Source of the DNA: Gp6-AA40 sp035649635
Lineage (GTDB): Bacteria > Acidobacteriota > Vicinamibacteria > Vicinamibacterales > UBA2999
NCBI GenBank assembly: GCA_035649635.1
Contig: DASRJE010000187.1
Location: 1-64,000, forward strand
Length of the DNA stretch: 64,000 nt
Direction: 5' to 3'
Of this stretch, positions 8,506 through 21,814 are shown piece by piece. Both the position numbers and the translations under genes were made by a program. Below the pieces are notes generated by a model. It did not search any database, was not told where the DNA came from, and saw nothing but the letters and a program-made list of their open reading frames with translations. Position 1 is the stretch's first letter, and every line of letters starts with the position of its first letter.

Positions 8506-10044
8506 TCATTGAGGAAGCGCGAACGCGTACAGCGCGCTTCCGCCCCCTAGCAGTACGTATTGGCGGCCGTCGAGTTCGTAGGTAACCGGCCCGTTGCCGA
8601 CGCGGCCGATGCCCGAGTGCCAGAGCGTTGAGCCGTCGCTCGTGCGAAGCGCGATGGCGCTCGCTGCAGAATCACCGGTGAACGTCAGTCCCGAGGCCGT
8701 AGTCATCACGCCGGCGCTGCCGGCCCCGCCGCTCAGATCGTGACTCCATCGAAGTTTTCCGGTCTGATACTCGATGGCGCGCAGCACGCCGCGCCCGTGA
8801 ACGTTGTAATCCGCGCCGGCCCACCCGTACTTGCCGTGCTCCTCTTTGAAGAAGTAGATGCCATACGCGTCGTGGGCACTGACGATGAGAAGACCTGTGG
8901 CCGGATCGAAGCTCGGTGAACGATAGTTCGTGCCGCCGGCTTCATCGGGCGCAACTAACCTCCCGTCGCGCGTCGGCTCCTTGTCCTCGAGTGGAATCGG
9001 GCGTCCTTCGGGGTCGATGCCCTTGGCCCAGTTCACCGTTGCAAACGGCGTGGTGAGGAGGTTCTTGCCGTTCTCGCGGTCAAGGACGAAGTAATAGCCA
9101 TTGCGCGAGGCCTGGAGCAGCAGTTTCCGTCGCGTGCCGGTGAAGTCGGCGTCGACGAGGACCGGCACCTCAGACGCATCCCAGTCATGCGTGTCGTGCG
9201 GCGACGCTTGAAATCCCCACACCAGGGCGCCCGTGTCCGGGTTGATGGCGACGATGCTGCAGGTCCACCGGTTGTCGCCGGGACGCACCGCTCCGTTGAG
9301 TACTGGAGTGGGGTTCCCGGTGCCGACGTAAAGCAGATTCAACGCCGGATCGTACGTGCCCGTCATCCACATCTGGCCGCCGGTCGCACCCCCGCTCTCA
9401 GCGTTCGGCGTGCCCACGGGAGGCGTGCTGTAGAACGTCCACTGCGTCGTGCCGGTCTCCGGATCGAAGGCCTTCAGAATCCCGGGAAGATTGTCGAAGT
9501 CTCCCGAAACCCCGACGATCAGGTGATTGCGGATCAGGAGCGGTGCGTTGGTCGACCAGTAACCTCGCTTCGCGTCCGCAATGACGATGTCCCATCTGAC
9601 CGTGCCGTTGCGGGCGTCGAGCGCTACGAGGTGAGCGTCCGGCGTGGTGAGGTAGATGAAGTCCTTATACATAGCCACGCCGCGGTGACCGATGTGAAAG
9701 CCGTCGTTCGCCGGGTACGTGTATCGCCAAATCTGTCGTCCCGACCGTGCGTCGATCGCCCACAGGTTGTCGGGCGTTGTCACGTAAATGACGCCGTTCA
9801 CGACGATGGGCGTGGCTTTGATTTGTTGTGTCTGACCAGTCTGGAACGCCCAGCTCAATGTCAACTGATGTACGTTGGCCGGAGTGATCTGCGTGAGCCG
9901 GCTGTGTCGCTGGCCGGAGTAATCGCCGTGGTAAGTCGGCCACGTGTCGACCGGCGGGTTGAGCAGTGCGGCGGGATCAAGTCCCTGTGCGCGTGCCTGA
10001 CCCACGCAAGTCAGTGCGGCAATCGTGATCAATATGAACTTCAT
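8506..10044 (-). CDS. PQQ-dependent dehydrogenase, eight-bladed propeller, without vicinal-disulfide motif
   Basis: A protein of 512 residues starting MKFILITIAALTCVGQARAQG, a clear signal peptide, so it is periplasmic. TYHGDYSGQRHSRLTQI and repeated ALDARNGTVRW/AINPDTGALVW units are quinoprotein propeller blades. The HDTHDWDAS motif carries the active-site acidic residues. Where methanol and ethanol dehydrogenases have the adjacent Cys pair before NRG, this protein reads GFHIGHRGVA, so the vicinal disulfide is missing. An upstream in-frame ATG (10095) is less likely because it pushes the signal peptide inward. The next gene upstream on the same strand is a diheme cytochrome c, the probable electron acceptor. 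The alcohol or sugar substrate is unknown. Confidence 0.85.
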   Translation of the reverse strand: MKFILITIAALTCVGQARAQGLDPAALLNPPVDTWPTYHGDYSGQRHSRLTQITPANVHQLTLSWAFQTGQTQQIKATPIVVNGVIYVTTPDNLWAIDARSGRQIWRYTYPANDGFHIGHRGVAMYKDFIYLTTPDAHLVALDARNGTVRWDIVIADAKRGYWSTNAPLLIRNHLIVGVSGDFDNLPGILKAFDPETGTTQWTFYSTPPVGTPNAESGGATGGQMWMTGTYDPALNLLYVGTGNPTPVLNGAVRPGDNRWTCSIVAINPDTGALVWGFQASPHDTHDWDASEVPVLVDADFTGTRRKLLLQASRNGYYFVLDRENGKNLLTTPFATVNWAKGIDPEGRPIPLEDKEPTRDGRLVAPDEAGGTNYRSPSFDPATGLLIVSAHDAYGIYFFKEEHGKYGWAGADYNVHGRGVLRAIEYQTGKLRWSHDLSGGAGSAGVMTTASGLTFTGDSAASAIALRTSDGSTLWHSGIGRVGNGPVTYELDGRQYVLLGGGSALYAFALPQ

Positions 10045-10057
10045 CGATTTGCTCCAG

Positions 10058-10157
10058 CCGGGTCCAACGATCAGGACCCGGCCTACGTGATCCACTCCAG
10101 CCGGGTCCGTCGTCGGGCGGTCTTGCTGTGTAGACCCGCCGTCCGTGCGATCGTAGG
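10058..10157. repeat. Two REP-like GTAG/CTAC hairpins in the cytochrome-PQQ gap
   Basis: First copy: GCCGGGTCC (10058-10066) pairs with GGACCCGGC (10074-10082) and is followed by CTAC. Second copy: GGCGGTCT and AGACCCGCC (10116-10140), with GTAG at 10152-10155. They separate the cytochrome c gene from the downstream PQQ gene on the minus strand and would form hairpins in a shared transcript. Confidence 0.7.
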
Positions 10158-10163
10158 CGCCAG

Positions 10164-11027
10164 CTACCGCAGCGTTTGTAGATACGCGAGCACGTCGTGC
10201 ATGTCGCGGTCTGTGTACTTACCCAACTGATCGACATGAGCCTGCAACTGATCGTCGACGGAGATCTGCACTCGGCGAGTAGGCCACGATCGATACCACC
10301 CCGCGTCGTCGGTGATCGCAATCGTGAACTCGTCGCGGTAAGCCAGCTTTCCCGTCACGGTCTCACCGGGACCGGTCGTCACGCGCACAGTGGGGACTCC
10401 ACGCGGCGATGGGTTGCCTCGGCCTCCTGAAGCGGGGTTGAGCATGCGTTGAAGCAGCGGGAGTCCCTCGAGTCGAGTCGCGAGGCCTGCAAGGTCGCCG
10501 CTCGCCGAGTGACATCTGGCGCACGCGCCATCGAAGTACCGCTTGCCGGCCGTCGCGTCACCGCTTAGCAGATCCGCGACATCGACCGCACGCCGACCGC
10601 CAGTTGCGTTGTCCGCCTGTGTCTTCTGATCGTGAATGAAAGCGACGATGGCCGTGAGGTCGGCATCAGGCAGCGTGAACGCCGGCATGCCCTTGTCCGA
10701 TCGCCCCGAACGCACGATGGGTAGGATCTTGTCGCCGCGCACGTCGGCAGCTACCATCGTCGATCGGGTAAGGTCGGGTCCGCCTTCACCGCCGGCTGCG
10801 TCACGCCCGTGACAAAAGCCGCACTGCGCCGCGAATCGAGTGCGCCCAGCCGCGACCTGTTCGCGTGGATACTCCTGTGTGGTCTCGGTCTTGGGTGGCG
10901 GTTGTGCTGCCGGGCTCGCTTGTCCGCGTCCGGCCTGTTGAGCGCTGCCTCGAACGTCACTGCAGATGATGGCCAGCCCGACGACGCAGAACCTGGTAAT
11001 CCGATACGAGACGGAGATCCTGGACAT
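10164..11027 (-). CDS. Diheme cytochrome c, partner of PQQ dehydrogenase
   Basis: A protein of 287 residues with an N-terminal hydrophobic export segment (ITRFCVVGLAIICSDVRGSAQ). There are two class-I heme c sites: CGFCH, with a likely axial Met in GMPAF, and CARCH. A C-terminal stretch (TGKLAYRDEFTIAITDDAG, then MHDVLAYLQTLR) is the extra domain often found on such cytochromes in acidobacterial PQQ gene pairs. It should accept electrons from the adjacent PQQ enzyme in the periplasm and pass them to the respiratory chain. The gap to the PQQ gene is filled by two REP hairpins. Confidence 0.85.
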   Translation of the reverse strand: MSRISVSYRITRFCVVGLAIICSDVRGSAQQAGRGQASPAAQPPPKTETTQEYPREQVAAGRTRFAAQCGFCHGRDAAGGEGGPDLTRSTMVAADVRGDKILPIVRSGRSDKGMPAFTLPDADLTAIVAFIHDQKTQADNATGGRRAVDVADLLSGDATAGKRYFDGACARCHSASGDLAGLATRLEGLPLLQRMLNPASGGRGNPSPRGVPTVRVTTGPGETVTGKLAYRDEFTIAITDDAGWYRSWPTRRVQISVDDQLQAHVDQLGKYTDRDMHDVLAYLQTLR

Positions 11028-11113
11028 GTGCGCACGAGTATGACCGAGAACGTGGTGATTCGTGATCGCATTTGGCTTGACCTTGCTTTCATCTCGACGG
11101 ATCCTCTCGCCGG

Positions 11114-12100
11114 ATGACGCATCGCTCGTTCGTGGCTTTCCGTTACGGCATCATTTCAGGGATCGTCGGCATGGTCGCGCTTCTGTCCGTGGATCCGCGC
11201 GCTGCCGCGGATATCCGCGTGATGATCCTCGACGGGGAAAGCGGTGGACCGTACCACGACTGGCAGCACGTGACGCCCGTGCTGAAGAAGATGCTCGACG
11301 AGACCGGGCTCTTTGCCGTCACCGTGGTGACCGCTCCGCCAGTGGGAGCGAATTTCAGCACGTTCAAGCCGGAATTCAACACGTTTCACGCCGTGTTGAT
11401 GAACTACGACGCGCCCGCGGACCGCTGGCCGGCGCCGCTCAAGGCGTCGTTCGAGGACTACATGAAGAACGGCGGAGGGCTCGTCGCTGTCCATGCGGCC
11501 GACAATGCGTTCGCGAGCTGGCCGGCGTTCAATGACATGACGGGTGTGGGCGGTTGGCGCAATCGAAGCGAGCAGGCCGGTCCATATTGGTACTACCGCG
11601 ACGGCAAGCTCGTCTCGGATTCCGCTCCCGGGCGCGCGGGCAGCCATGGCCGGCGCGTGCCGTTTCAAGTCACCCTGCGCGACAACGCTCATCCCATCAC
11701 CAGGGGGCTGCCTCAGGTCTGGATGCACCAGGGCGACGAGTTGTACGCGCGGCTGCGTGGCCCGGGCAGGAACATGACAGTGCTGGCAACTGCCTACTCC
11801 GATCCGGCCAACGCCGGCTCAGGACATGACGAACCGCAACTCATGGTGCTCACGTATGGCAAGGGCCGCGTGTTTCACACCACGTGGGGGCACGACATCA
11901 CCGCGCTCAGCTCGATCGACTTCGTTGTGACGCTGCAGCGTGGAACAGAGTGGGTGGCCACCGGTCGGGTGACGCAAAAGGTCCCGTCGAACTTCCCAAC
12001 CGCCAACGCGGTCAGCTATCGCGCAGACCTGGCTGCGATGGACCCGGACTTCAAGAACGGATTCGATAACCTGGACCTGCCGGTGCCGCGACGGCCTTGA
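11114..12100 (+). CDS. Secreted ThuA-like domain protein
   Basis: A protein of 328 residues with a signal-like N-terminus (IISGIVGMVALLSVDPRAAA). The fold signature of ThuA-like proteins, a class I glutamine amidotransferase-like fold, is visible in IRVMILDGESGGPYHDWQ, YMKNGGGLVAVHAADNAF, HPITRGLPQVWMHQGDELY and KGRVFHTTWGHD. The catalytic Cys of amidotransferases is replaced (AVHAAD), as usual in this family. The family is linked to trehalose/disaccharide or 3-keto-sugar use; biochemical activity is poorly known. It lies 64 bp upstream of xylA on the same strand, so it probably belongs to a sugar-use group. Confidence 0.82.
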   Translation: MTHRSFVAFRYGIISGIVGMVALLSVDPRAAADIRVMILDGESGGPYHDWQHVTPVLKKMLDETGLFAVTVVTAPPVGANFSTFKPEFNTFHAVLMNYDAPADRWPAPLKASFEDYMKNGGGLVAVHAADNAFASWPAFNDMTGVGGWRNRSEQAGPYWYYRDGKLVSDSAPGRAGSHGRRVPFQVTLRDNAHPITRGLPQVWMHQGDELYARLRGPGRNMTVLATAYSDPANAGSGHDEPQLMVLTYGKGRVFHTTWGHDITALSSIDFVVTLQRGTEWVATGRVTQKVPSNFPTANAVSYRADLAAMDPDFKNGFDNLDLPVPRRP

Positions 12101-12164
12101 CCGGGTGGTCGTGCTTTCAGCGTTGCGGCCGCGTACGTTTATTTCCAGTGGATAACCCGGACAC

Positions 12165-13322
12165 ATGACTCTGAGACCCACCGCAGCGGACAGATTCACG
12201 TTTGGTCTCTGGACGGTTGGTAATCGAGGGCGCGATCCCTTCGGCGAGTTCGTTCGACCGCCACTGGATCCTGTCGTCGCTGTTCATCGCCTTGCCGAGA
12301 TCGGCGCCTGGGGAGTGAACTTTCACGACAACGATCTGGTGCCGATCGACGCCACGCCCGCCGAGCGCGATCGCATCGTCAGTGACTTCCGCAAAGCTCT
12401 CGACGCCACCGGCGTTACCGTGCCCATGGCGACCACCAATCTGTTCACCGATCCGGTCTTCAAGGACGGGGCGTTCACCTCGCACGACCCTCGTGTCCGC
12501 GCGTATGCCGTGCAGAAGACGATGAGAGCAATGGATCTCGGGGTGGAACTGGGCGCGCGCACCTATGTGTTCTGGGGAGGTCGCGAGGGTGCGGAAGTCG
12601 ACGCCGCCAAAGATCCCATCGAGGCGATCAAGCGATTTCGCGAGGCGATCGATTTCCTGTGCGAATACGCGCGTGATCAGCGTTACTCGCTGCGCTTTGC
12701 GCTGGAGGCCAAGCCGAACGAGCCACGGGGCGACATCTACTTTCCAACCACGGCATCATACCTGGCGTTCATCGAGACACTCGCGTACCCCGAGATGGTG
12801 GGCGTCAATCCCGAAGTCGCGCACGAGCACATGCTGGGATTGAATTTCTATCACGTGGTGGCGCAGGCGATCGAAGCGGGGAAGCTGTTTCATATCGATC
12901 TCAACGATCAGAAGCCTGGCCGCTTCGATCAGGACCTACGCTTCGCGTCAGAGTCGATCAAGCCGTTGTTCTTTCTCGTCAAGCTGCTCGAGGAGTCGGG
13001 CTACGAAGGCCCGCGTCACTTCGATGCACACGCCTATCGGACCGAGGACGAGCAAGGAGTTTGGGACTTCGCTTGCGGCTGTATGCGCACCTACCTGGCG
13101 CTCAGGGGAAAAGCGCGAGAGTTCGCTGCCGACGCGGCGATTCAGGGGCTGTTGGCCGAGATTCGAGGCACGGATACCGCCATTGGTCCATACACGAAGG
13201 CACGTGCGCAGGAGCTGAAGGACCAGGTGTTCGATCGCCAGGCTCTCGCGTCGCGCCGGCTTGCGTACGAACGACTCGACCAACTGCTCGTCGACCTCTT
13301 ACTCGGCCTGAGGTCCGGCTAG
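12165..13322 (+). CDS. xylA: Xylose isomerase
   Basis: A protein of 385 residues of the short class I (actinobacterial-type) xylose isomerase. The catalytic base and its partner are at His54 and Asp57 in FHDNDLVP; the metal/substrate residues Glu181 and Lys183 are in EAKPNEPRGD, the same numbers as in the Streptomyces enzyme. Further metal ligands appear in NPEVAHEHMLG and HIDLNDQKPGRFDQDLRF. It converts D-xylose to D-xylulose in the cytoplasm using Mg or Mn. The next gene on the strand is a xylulokinase, completing entry to the pentose phosphate pathway. No xylose transporter or XylR regulator is present in the window. Confidence 0.96.
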   Translation: MTLRPTAADRFTFGLWTVGNRGRDPFGEFVRPPLDPVVAVHRLAEIGAWGVNFHDNDLVPIDATPAERDRIVSDFRKALDATGVTVPMATTNLFTDPVFKDGAFTSHDPRVRAYAVQKTMRAMDLGVELGARTYVFWGGREGAEVDAAKDPIEAIKRFREAIDFLCEYARDQRYSLRFALEAKPNEPRGDIYFPTTASYLAFIETLAYPEMVGVNPEVAHEHMLGLNFYHVVAQAIEAGKLFHIDLNDQKPGRFDQDLRFASESIKPLFFLVKLLEESGYEGPRHFDAHAYRTEDEQGVWDFACGCMRTYLALRGKAREFAADAAIQGLLAEIRGTDTAIGPYTKARAQELKDQVFDRQALASRRLAYERLDQLLVDLLLGLRSG

Positions 13323-13340
13323 CACATTTTCGAAAACGAC

Positions 13341-13432
13341 GTAGAGCGGGGGCTTTCCCGTCCACCGTAGCCTTCGGCGAAGGTGGAAGCCCCTGCGGTG
13401 GGATATCGCGCAGCTGAAGCCTGCGCTCTACG
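13341..13432. repeat. REP-like GTAG...CTAC element between xylA and xylB
   Basis: The element opens GTAGAGCGGGGGCTTTCCC (13341) and closes CAGCTGAAGCCTGCGCTCTAC (ending 13432), borders that are inverted GTAGAGCG/CGCTCTAC. Inside is a second palindrome, CCACCGTAGCCTTCGG...CGAAGGTGG. It fills nearly all of the 115-bp xylA-xylB gap and could uncouple the two genes. Confidence 0.75.
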
Positions 13433-13437
13433 ACGAA

Positions 13438-15051
13438 ATGAACGCTACGATGGGCCCCTCCAAATTCTTCGTCGGTCTCGACTCCAGCACGCAGAGCCTC
13501 AGCGCCGTGGTGATCGAGGTGCGAGGCGACGAGCGTCGGGTCGTTCTCCAGACGTCACTGCAGTTCGACGAGGCGCTCCCGCATTACGGCACGCAACACG
13601 GCATTCTGCCGCGTACCGATCCCGCTATCGCGGTCTCGTCACCCATCATGTGGGCCGAAGCGCTCGACGTGATGCTTGGTCGATTGGCGGGCAGCGGGAT
13701 CGATGTGAGCCGAGTGGTTGGAATCTCAGGATCGGCGCAGCAGCACGGAAGCGTGTATCTGAACGCCGAAGCGCGTCCTCGCCTGTCAGCCCTCGATCCG
13801 CGGCGGCCGCTCGCGAGCCAGGTAGAGGCGATGCTCGCACGCGCGGTTGCACCGGTGTGGATGGACTCGAGCACTGCCGTGGAGTGTCGCGAGATCACGG
13901 CCGCCGTCGGCGGGCAGACAGCCTTGTCGAGCCACACGGGCTCGCGTGCCTTCGAACGATTTACCGCACCGCAAATCAGGAAGTTCTTCAAGCACGATAC
14001 GGATGCTTACGCCGCGACGGCTCGCGTGCATCTGGTCAGTTCGTTTCTTGCGTCACTGTTGATTGGAGAGCACGCGCCGGTCGATCCCGGCGACGGGTCG
14101 GGGATGAACCTGATGGCGCTCTCCTCGAGCCAGTGGTGGATGCCTGCAGTCGAAGCCACTGCGCCAGCGCTCGCCTCGAAGCTTCCCGAAATTGTGCCGG
14201 CGTCGACCGTGATTGGACGCCTCGCGCCCTATTGGCAGGAGCGTCATGGCCTGCCAGCCGCGAAAGTGGTGGTGTGGTCTGGCGACAACCCATGCAGCCT
14301 CGTAGGCGTTGGGCTTGTGCGCTACGGGTCCGTCGCCATCTCCCTCGGTACGAGCGACACCGTCTTCGGCCTGATGAAGGAGCCGAGCGTTGACGCAGAA
14401 GGAACGGGGCACGTGTTCGGAGCACCGACCGGCGACTACATGGGGCTGACCTGTTTCAGCAACGGGTCGCTAGCACGCGAGCGAGTCCGCGACGCTTACG
14501 GGTTGAGCTGGTCAGAGTTTTCGCGTGCGCTCGAAGCAACACCGGCCGGCAACGACGGACAAATCATGCTTCCGTGGTTCGACCCCGAGATCACGCCGAC
14601 TGTCACACGCCCGGGGGCTCGCCGCTTTGGTCTTTCACCTGAGGACGCGCCGGCCAACGTCCGCGCCGTCGTCGAAGGGCAGCAGATGGCCATGGCGCTG
14701 CACTCTCGCTGGATGGGCGTGGAGACCGACACGATACATGCGACCGGTGGTGGCTCGGGCAATCGTCAGATTCTGAAAGTGATGGCGGATGTCTTCGGCG
14801 CCGAGGTTCAGCGATTCGATGTCAGCAACTCCGCTGCGATGGGTGCTGCACTGCGCGCGCTTCACGCCGTGAACGCCGACGATGGACGGCCACTCTCATG
14901 GGACGAGGTCGTTGCAGGGGTCGTCTGCCCGCTGAGTGATTCGATCAGGCCCGACGCTCATCATCACCGGATGTATCGACAACTCATGATGGCCTACGAG
15001 GACTGCGAAGCGCGCGCCTTGCGTGAAGGTAGCTCCGACCGGTCAGCGTAG
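13438..15051 (+). CDS. xylB: Xylulokinase (FGGY family)
   Basis: A protein of 537 residues. The N-terminal ATPase-fold phosphate loop is GLDSSTQSLSAVV. Central SGSAQQHGSVY and the later ISLGTSDTVFGL and HATGGGSGNRQIL segments are FGGY-family substrate and nucleotide signatures. It phosphorylates D-xylulose to xylulose 5-phosphate. It follows xylA, separated only by a REP-like element. ATG 13447, three codons downstream, is an equally possible start. The C-terminus ends in a GTAG-context TAG stop. Confidence 0.92.
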   Translation: MNATMGPSKFFVGLDSSTQSLSAVVIEVRGDERRVVLQTSLQFDEALPHYGTQHGILPRTDPAIAVSSPIMWAEALDVMLGRLAGSGIDVSRVVGISGSAQQHGSVYLNAEARPRLSALDPRRPLASQVEAMLARAVAPVWMDSSTAVECREITAAVGGQTALSSHTGSRAFERFTAPQIRKFFKHDTDAYAATARVHLVSSFLASLLIGEHAPVDPGDGSGMNLMALSSSQWWMPAVEATAPALASKLPEIVPASTVIGRLAPYWQERHGLPAAKVVVWSGDNPCSLVGVGLVRYGSVAISLGTSDTVFGLMKEPSVDAEGTGHVFGAPTGDYMGLTCFSNGSLARERVRDAYGLSWSEFSRALEATPAGNDGQIMLPWFDPEITPTVTRPGARRFGLSPEDAPANVRAVVEGQQMAMALHSRWMGVETDTIHATGGGSGNRQILKVMADVFGAEVQRFDVSNSAAMGAALRALHAVNADDGRPLSWDEVVAGVVCPLSDSIRPDAHHHRMYRQLMMAYEDCEARALREGSSDRSA

Positions 15052-15263
15052 CGGCGGCCGAACGTCACGCTTCAGGCCATCCGCTCGTGAACATTTGTCC
15101 GCCTGTGAACGGGTCGTCCCGGAGTTGAACGCCAACTCGTGCTGCAATGCCAGAACAGCATTGGTTTGAAGGCAGCAGTTATTGGCACGCGCTTTGACTA
15201 TTAGGGGTTAGACTTGCGTCGCTTCGGTTCGGGACAGGCTGCGGTAGCCGGGAGGCGAGTGTC
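15052..15263. promoter_or_regulatory. Intergenic region with a sigma-54-like element
   Basis: The 212-bp gap has no gene. TTGGCACG-CGCT-TTGA (15182-15197) matches the sigma-54 -24 box exactly and has the correct 10-bp spacing to the -12 box, but the -12 box reads GA where GC is expected. A GGGAGG ribosome site (15249-15255) precedes the GTG start of the next gene. No regulator-binding repeat was recognised. Confidence 0.3.
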
Positions 15264-15668
15264 GTGGCTGACGAACATCATGGTACGAAGGAACTGGCGT
15301 CGGCGATTCGCGCCGGCGCGTCGCGCCGCCCCGAGCAAGCCTTCGGCGACTACTTCATCGGGCGACGGGCGTCATGCGCTCTGGGCGCCGCGTATGAAGG
15401 CATGTATCGGCTGGCTTCCGACATGGGAGGCCAGCGGCCCACACGGGACCTCACGAACTTCTTCGATTGTCTCGAGGGCATCATCCGAGCGTGCCCGGTC
15501 GAAGGCTGCAAGAAGCGCCTGCTGCTCTCGGCCATGATCGTTCATCTCAACGACCACCACGAGTGGTCGCGCGAGCAGATCGCCGACTGGCTGGAGCAAA
15601 ACGGTAACGGCTCAGCGAAACCGGCAACCGCGAACAGCGAGCAGGCGTCGGGTAATCAGCCGCGGTAA
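15264..15668 (+). CDS. Small conserved-looking hypothetical protein
   Basis: A soluble protein of 134 residues from a GTG preceded by GGGAGG. The segment VIHLNDHHEWSREQIADWLE looks like a helix-turn-helix-sized conserved motif, and CPVEGCKKRLLL contains two Cys that could bind metal. The last 25 residues are low-complexity (Ser/Ala/Gln/Asn). I do not recognise the family and assign no function. Its stop overlaps the convergent yajQ gene by 13 bp. Confidence 0.6.
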   Translation: MADEHHGTKELASAIRAGASRRPEQAFGDYFIGRRASCALGAAYEGMYRLASDMGGQRPTRDLTNFFDCLEGIIRACPVEGCKKRLLLSAMIVHLNDHHEWSREQIADWLEQNGNGSAKPATANSEQASGNQPR

Positions 15669-16159
15669 TTACCGAACTGCAGCGCGACGCCGAAATCCTG
15701 TTCGCGCAACTGCCGCATTGCCTCCTGGAGATCGTCCTTCGACGGTGAGGTCAGGCGTACCTGGTCGCCCTGAATCGAGGCCTGGACCTTCTTCAACTTG
15801 GCGTCCTTCAGGTACTTGACGATGTCCTTGGCCTTTTCGGAGGGAATGCCCTGCTGGAGGGAGATTTCCTGACGCACGGTTCCGTTGGCCGCCGGCGTCG
15901 CGGGTCCGCGTGTCAGATTCTTCACCGGCACATTGCGGCGCACGAGCCGCGTCTGAACGATCTCCCACAACGCGTTCAGCTTGAATTCATCATCGGCGGC
16001 GAGTACGAGCTTCGACTCCTTTTGATCGAATTCGACCGATGCCTTGGCGCCCTTGAAGTCGTAGCGCTGCGCGACTTCCTTGCGTGCCTGGTTCAACGCG
16101 TTATCCACTTCCTGCAGGTCGACGTTGGAGGTGATGTCGAAGGAGCACTGCGTTGCCAT
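15656..16159 (-). CDS. yajQ: YajQ/DUF520-family nucleotide-binding protein
   Basis: A protein of 167 residues, the normal length for the family. The N-terminus MATQCSFDITSNVDLQEVDN and the C-terminus DLQEAMRQLREQDFGVALQF are the conserved ends; two ferredoxin-like halves are joined around residue 85. Members bind nucleotides, and some (Xanthomonas XC_3703) bind cyclic di-GMP and act as a transcription co-regulator. Whether this copy binds cyclic di-GMP cannot be told. It is monocistronic and converges on the small hypothetical gene. Confidence 0.93.
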   Translation of the reverse strand: MATQCSFDITSNVDLQEVDNALNQARKEVAQRYDFKGAKASVEFDQKESKLVLAADDEFKLNALWEIVQTRLVRRNVPVKNLTRGPATPAANGTVRQEISLQQGIPSEKAKDIVKYLKDAKLKKVQASIQGDQVRLTSPSKDDLQEAMRQLREQDFGVALQFGNYRG

Positions 16160-16215
16160 GTGCGCTCATGTTAACGGCGCGGATCGATTCATTCAAGCAT
16201 CGAGATGACGGGAAG

Positions 16216-16264
16216 CCGTTCCCGGTTCCGGTTCCGCGTTCCTGGTTCGTGTTCTGCGTTCGAT
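16216..16264. repeat. Degenerate heptamer array (GGTTCCG-type)
   Basis: Successive TTCC/TTCG units occur every 6-7 bp (CCGTTCC, CGGTTCC, GGTTCCG, CGTTCCT, GGTTCGT). It lies in the divergent gap between yajQ and the DUF523 gene, about 25 bp upstream of the latter. Confidence 0.55.
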
Positions 16265-16289
16265 CGAACCGTACTCGTAGAATCCATCT

Positions 16290-16847
16290 ATGGCCGACAA
16301 TCGTGACCGCCCGCGCGTGGGGATCTCGCGTTGCCTGTTGGGCGATGAAGTGCGATACGACGGCGGACACAAAAGAGACGACGTGCTCGTCTCGACGCTC
16401 GAATCTGTCGTCGAGTTCGTAGCGGTCTGCCCGGAAGTCGAAGCGGGGATGGGCACGCCGCGTGAGGCGATCGATCTCGTCGCGCGCGCGGATGGAGTCG
16501 CAGCTGGCGCGGTTCGCGTGCGTCTGCTTGGAGTCCAGAGCCGCACGGACTGGACCCACACGATGGTCACCTTCTCTGCGGCACGAGTGCGAGAATTTCT
16601 CGATCCGGGACTCGATGGCTACGTGCTGAAGGCAGACTCACCGAGTTGCGGGCTCGACGGAGTTCGGGTCCATCGAGAGGGCGGGGTGTCGCGCGATGGC
16701 CGCGGGCTCTTTGCGGAAGCGCTCGTGACGGCGTTTCCTGACATGCCTATCGAAGATGAACGACGTCTCAATGATCGCGCTGTGCGTGACAACTTCATCC
16801 AACGGGTGTTGGCGCATCAGCGTCGTCGGTTGTCTGGCCATCCGTAG
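16290..16847 (+). CDS. DUF523 (TudS-like) protein, probable Fe-S thiouracil desulfidase family
   Basis: A protein of 185 residues. Three conserved Cys sit in RCLLGDEVRYDGG, VAVCPEVEAGMGTPRE and KADSPSCGLDG, the pattern of DUF523 proteins, where they bind a catalytic [4Fe-4S] cluster that removes sulfur from thiouracil in characterised TudS. A C-terminal DUF1722 domain is absent, so this is the short form. Cytoplasmic; role probably sulfur removal from a thiolated base or nucleoside, by family only. Confidence 0.82.
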   Translation: MADNRDRPRVGISRCLLGDEVRYDGGHKRDDVLVSTLESVVEFVAVCPEVEAGMGTPREAIDLVARADGVAAGAVRVRLLGVQSRTDWTHTMVTFSAARVREFLDPGLDGYVLKADSPSCGLDGVRVHREGGVSRDGRGLFAEALVTAFPDMPIEDERRLNDRAVRDNFIQRVLAHQRRRLSGHP

Positions 16848-16861
16848 CGAACGAATCGCCT

Positions 16862-17030
16862 AACGGAGTTGACGGAAGCAACGGCTCGACACGGTGAAAC
16901 GGAGCAACGGAGATCAAACGGAGAGAGCGCTGTATCCAACCTGCGCCAAGCGCATCAGCGGCATGGCGCCTCCGTTCGTTCTCCGTTTCGCCGTTGCTCC
17001 GTGGCAACCCGTGCCCTCCGTCGACTCCGT
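16862..17030. repeat. Long imperfect inverted repeat with CTCCGTT units
   Basis: The left half (AACGGAGTTGACGGAAGCAA and following) is approximately the reverse complement of the right half (TCCGTT, CTCCGTTTCGCCGTTGCTCCG). The core ATGGCGCCTCCGTTCG...CGTTGCTCCGTG at 16971-17002 recurs with few differences at 57347-57388, so this is a dispersed element. It separates the convergent DUF523 and lhr genes. Confidence 0.65.
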
Positions 17031-21680
<4,650 letters not shown>

Positions 21681-21814
21681 GCTCGCTGATCGTAGATGGT
21701 GGTTGGTGGATGGTGCTACCGGTCACCCCAGCCAGCCCGCCGTCACGGTCCACCAGCCGCCACCACTATCAAGGGATTGTGCCGCGGGCGCTTGTATGTT
21801 GATAATCGGAGAGT
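21681..21814 (+). promoter_or_regulatory. Divergent intergenic region, possible promoter
   Basis: TTGTGC (21777-21782), 18-bp spacer, GATAAT (21801-21806) would start transcription only a few bases before ATG 21815, so the mRNA would be nearly leaderless. No feature was recognised for the divergent lhr gene. Confidence 0.3.

Noticed and set aside
15214..15537. Alternative 107-codon frame over the small hypothetical gene
   Set aside because: Arg/Ala/Ser-rich shadow without a ribosome site; the GTG frame has a GGGAGG and a conserved-looking motif.
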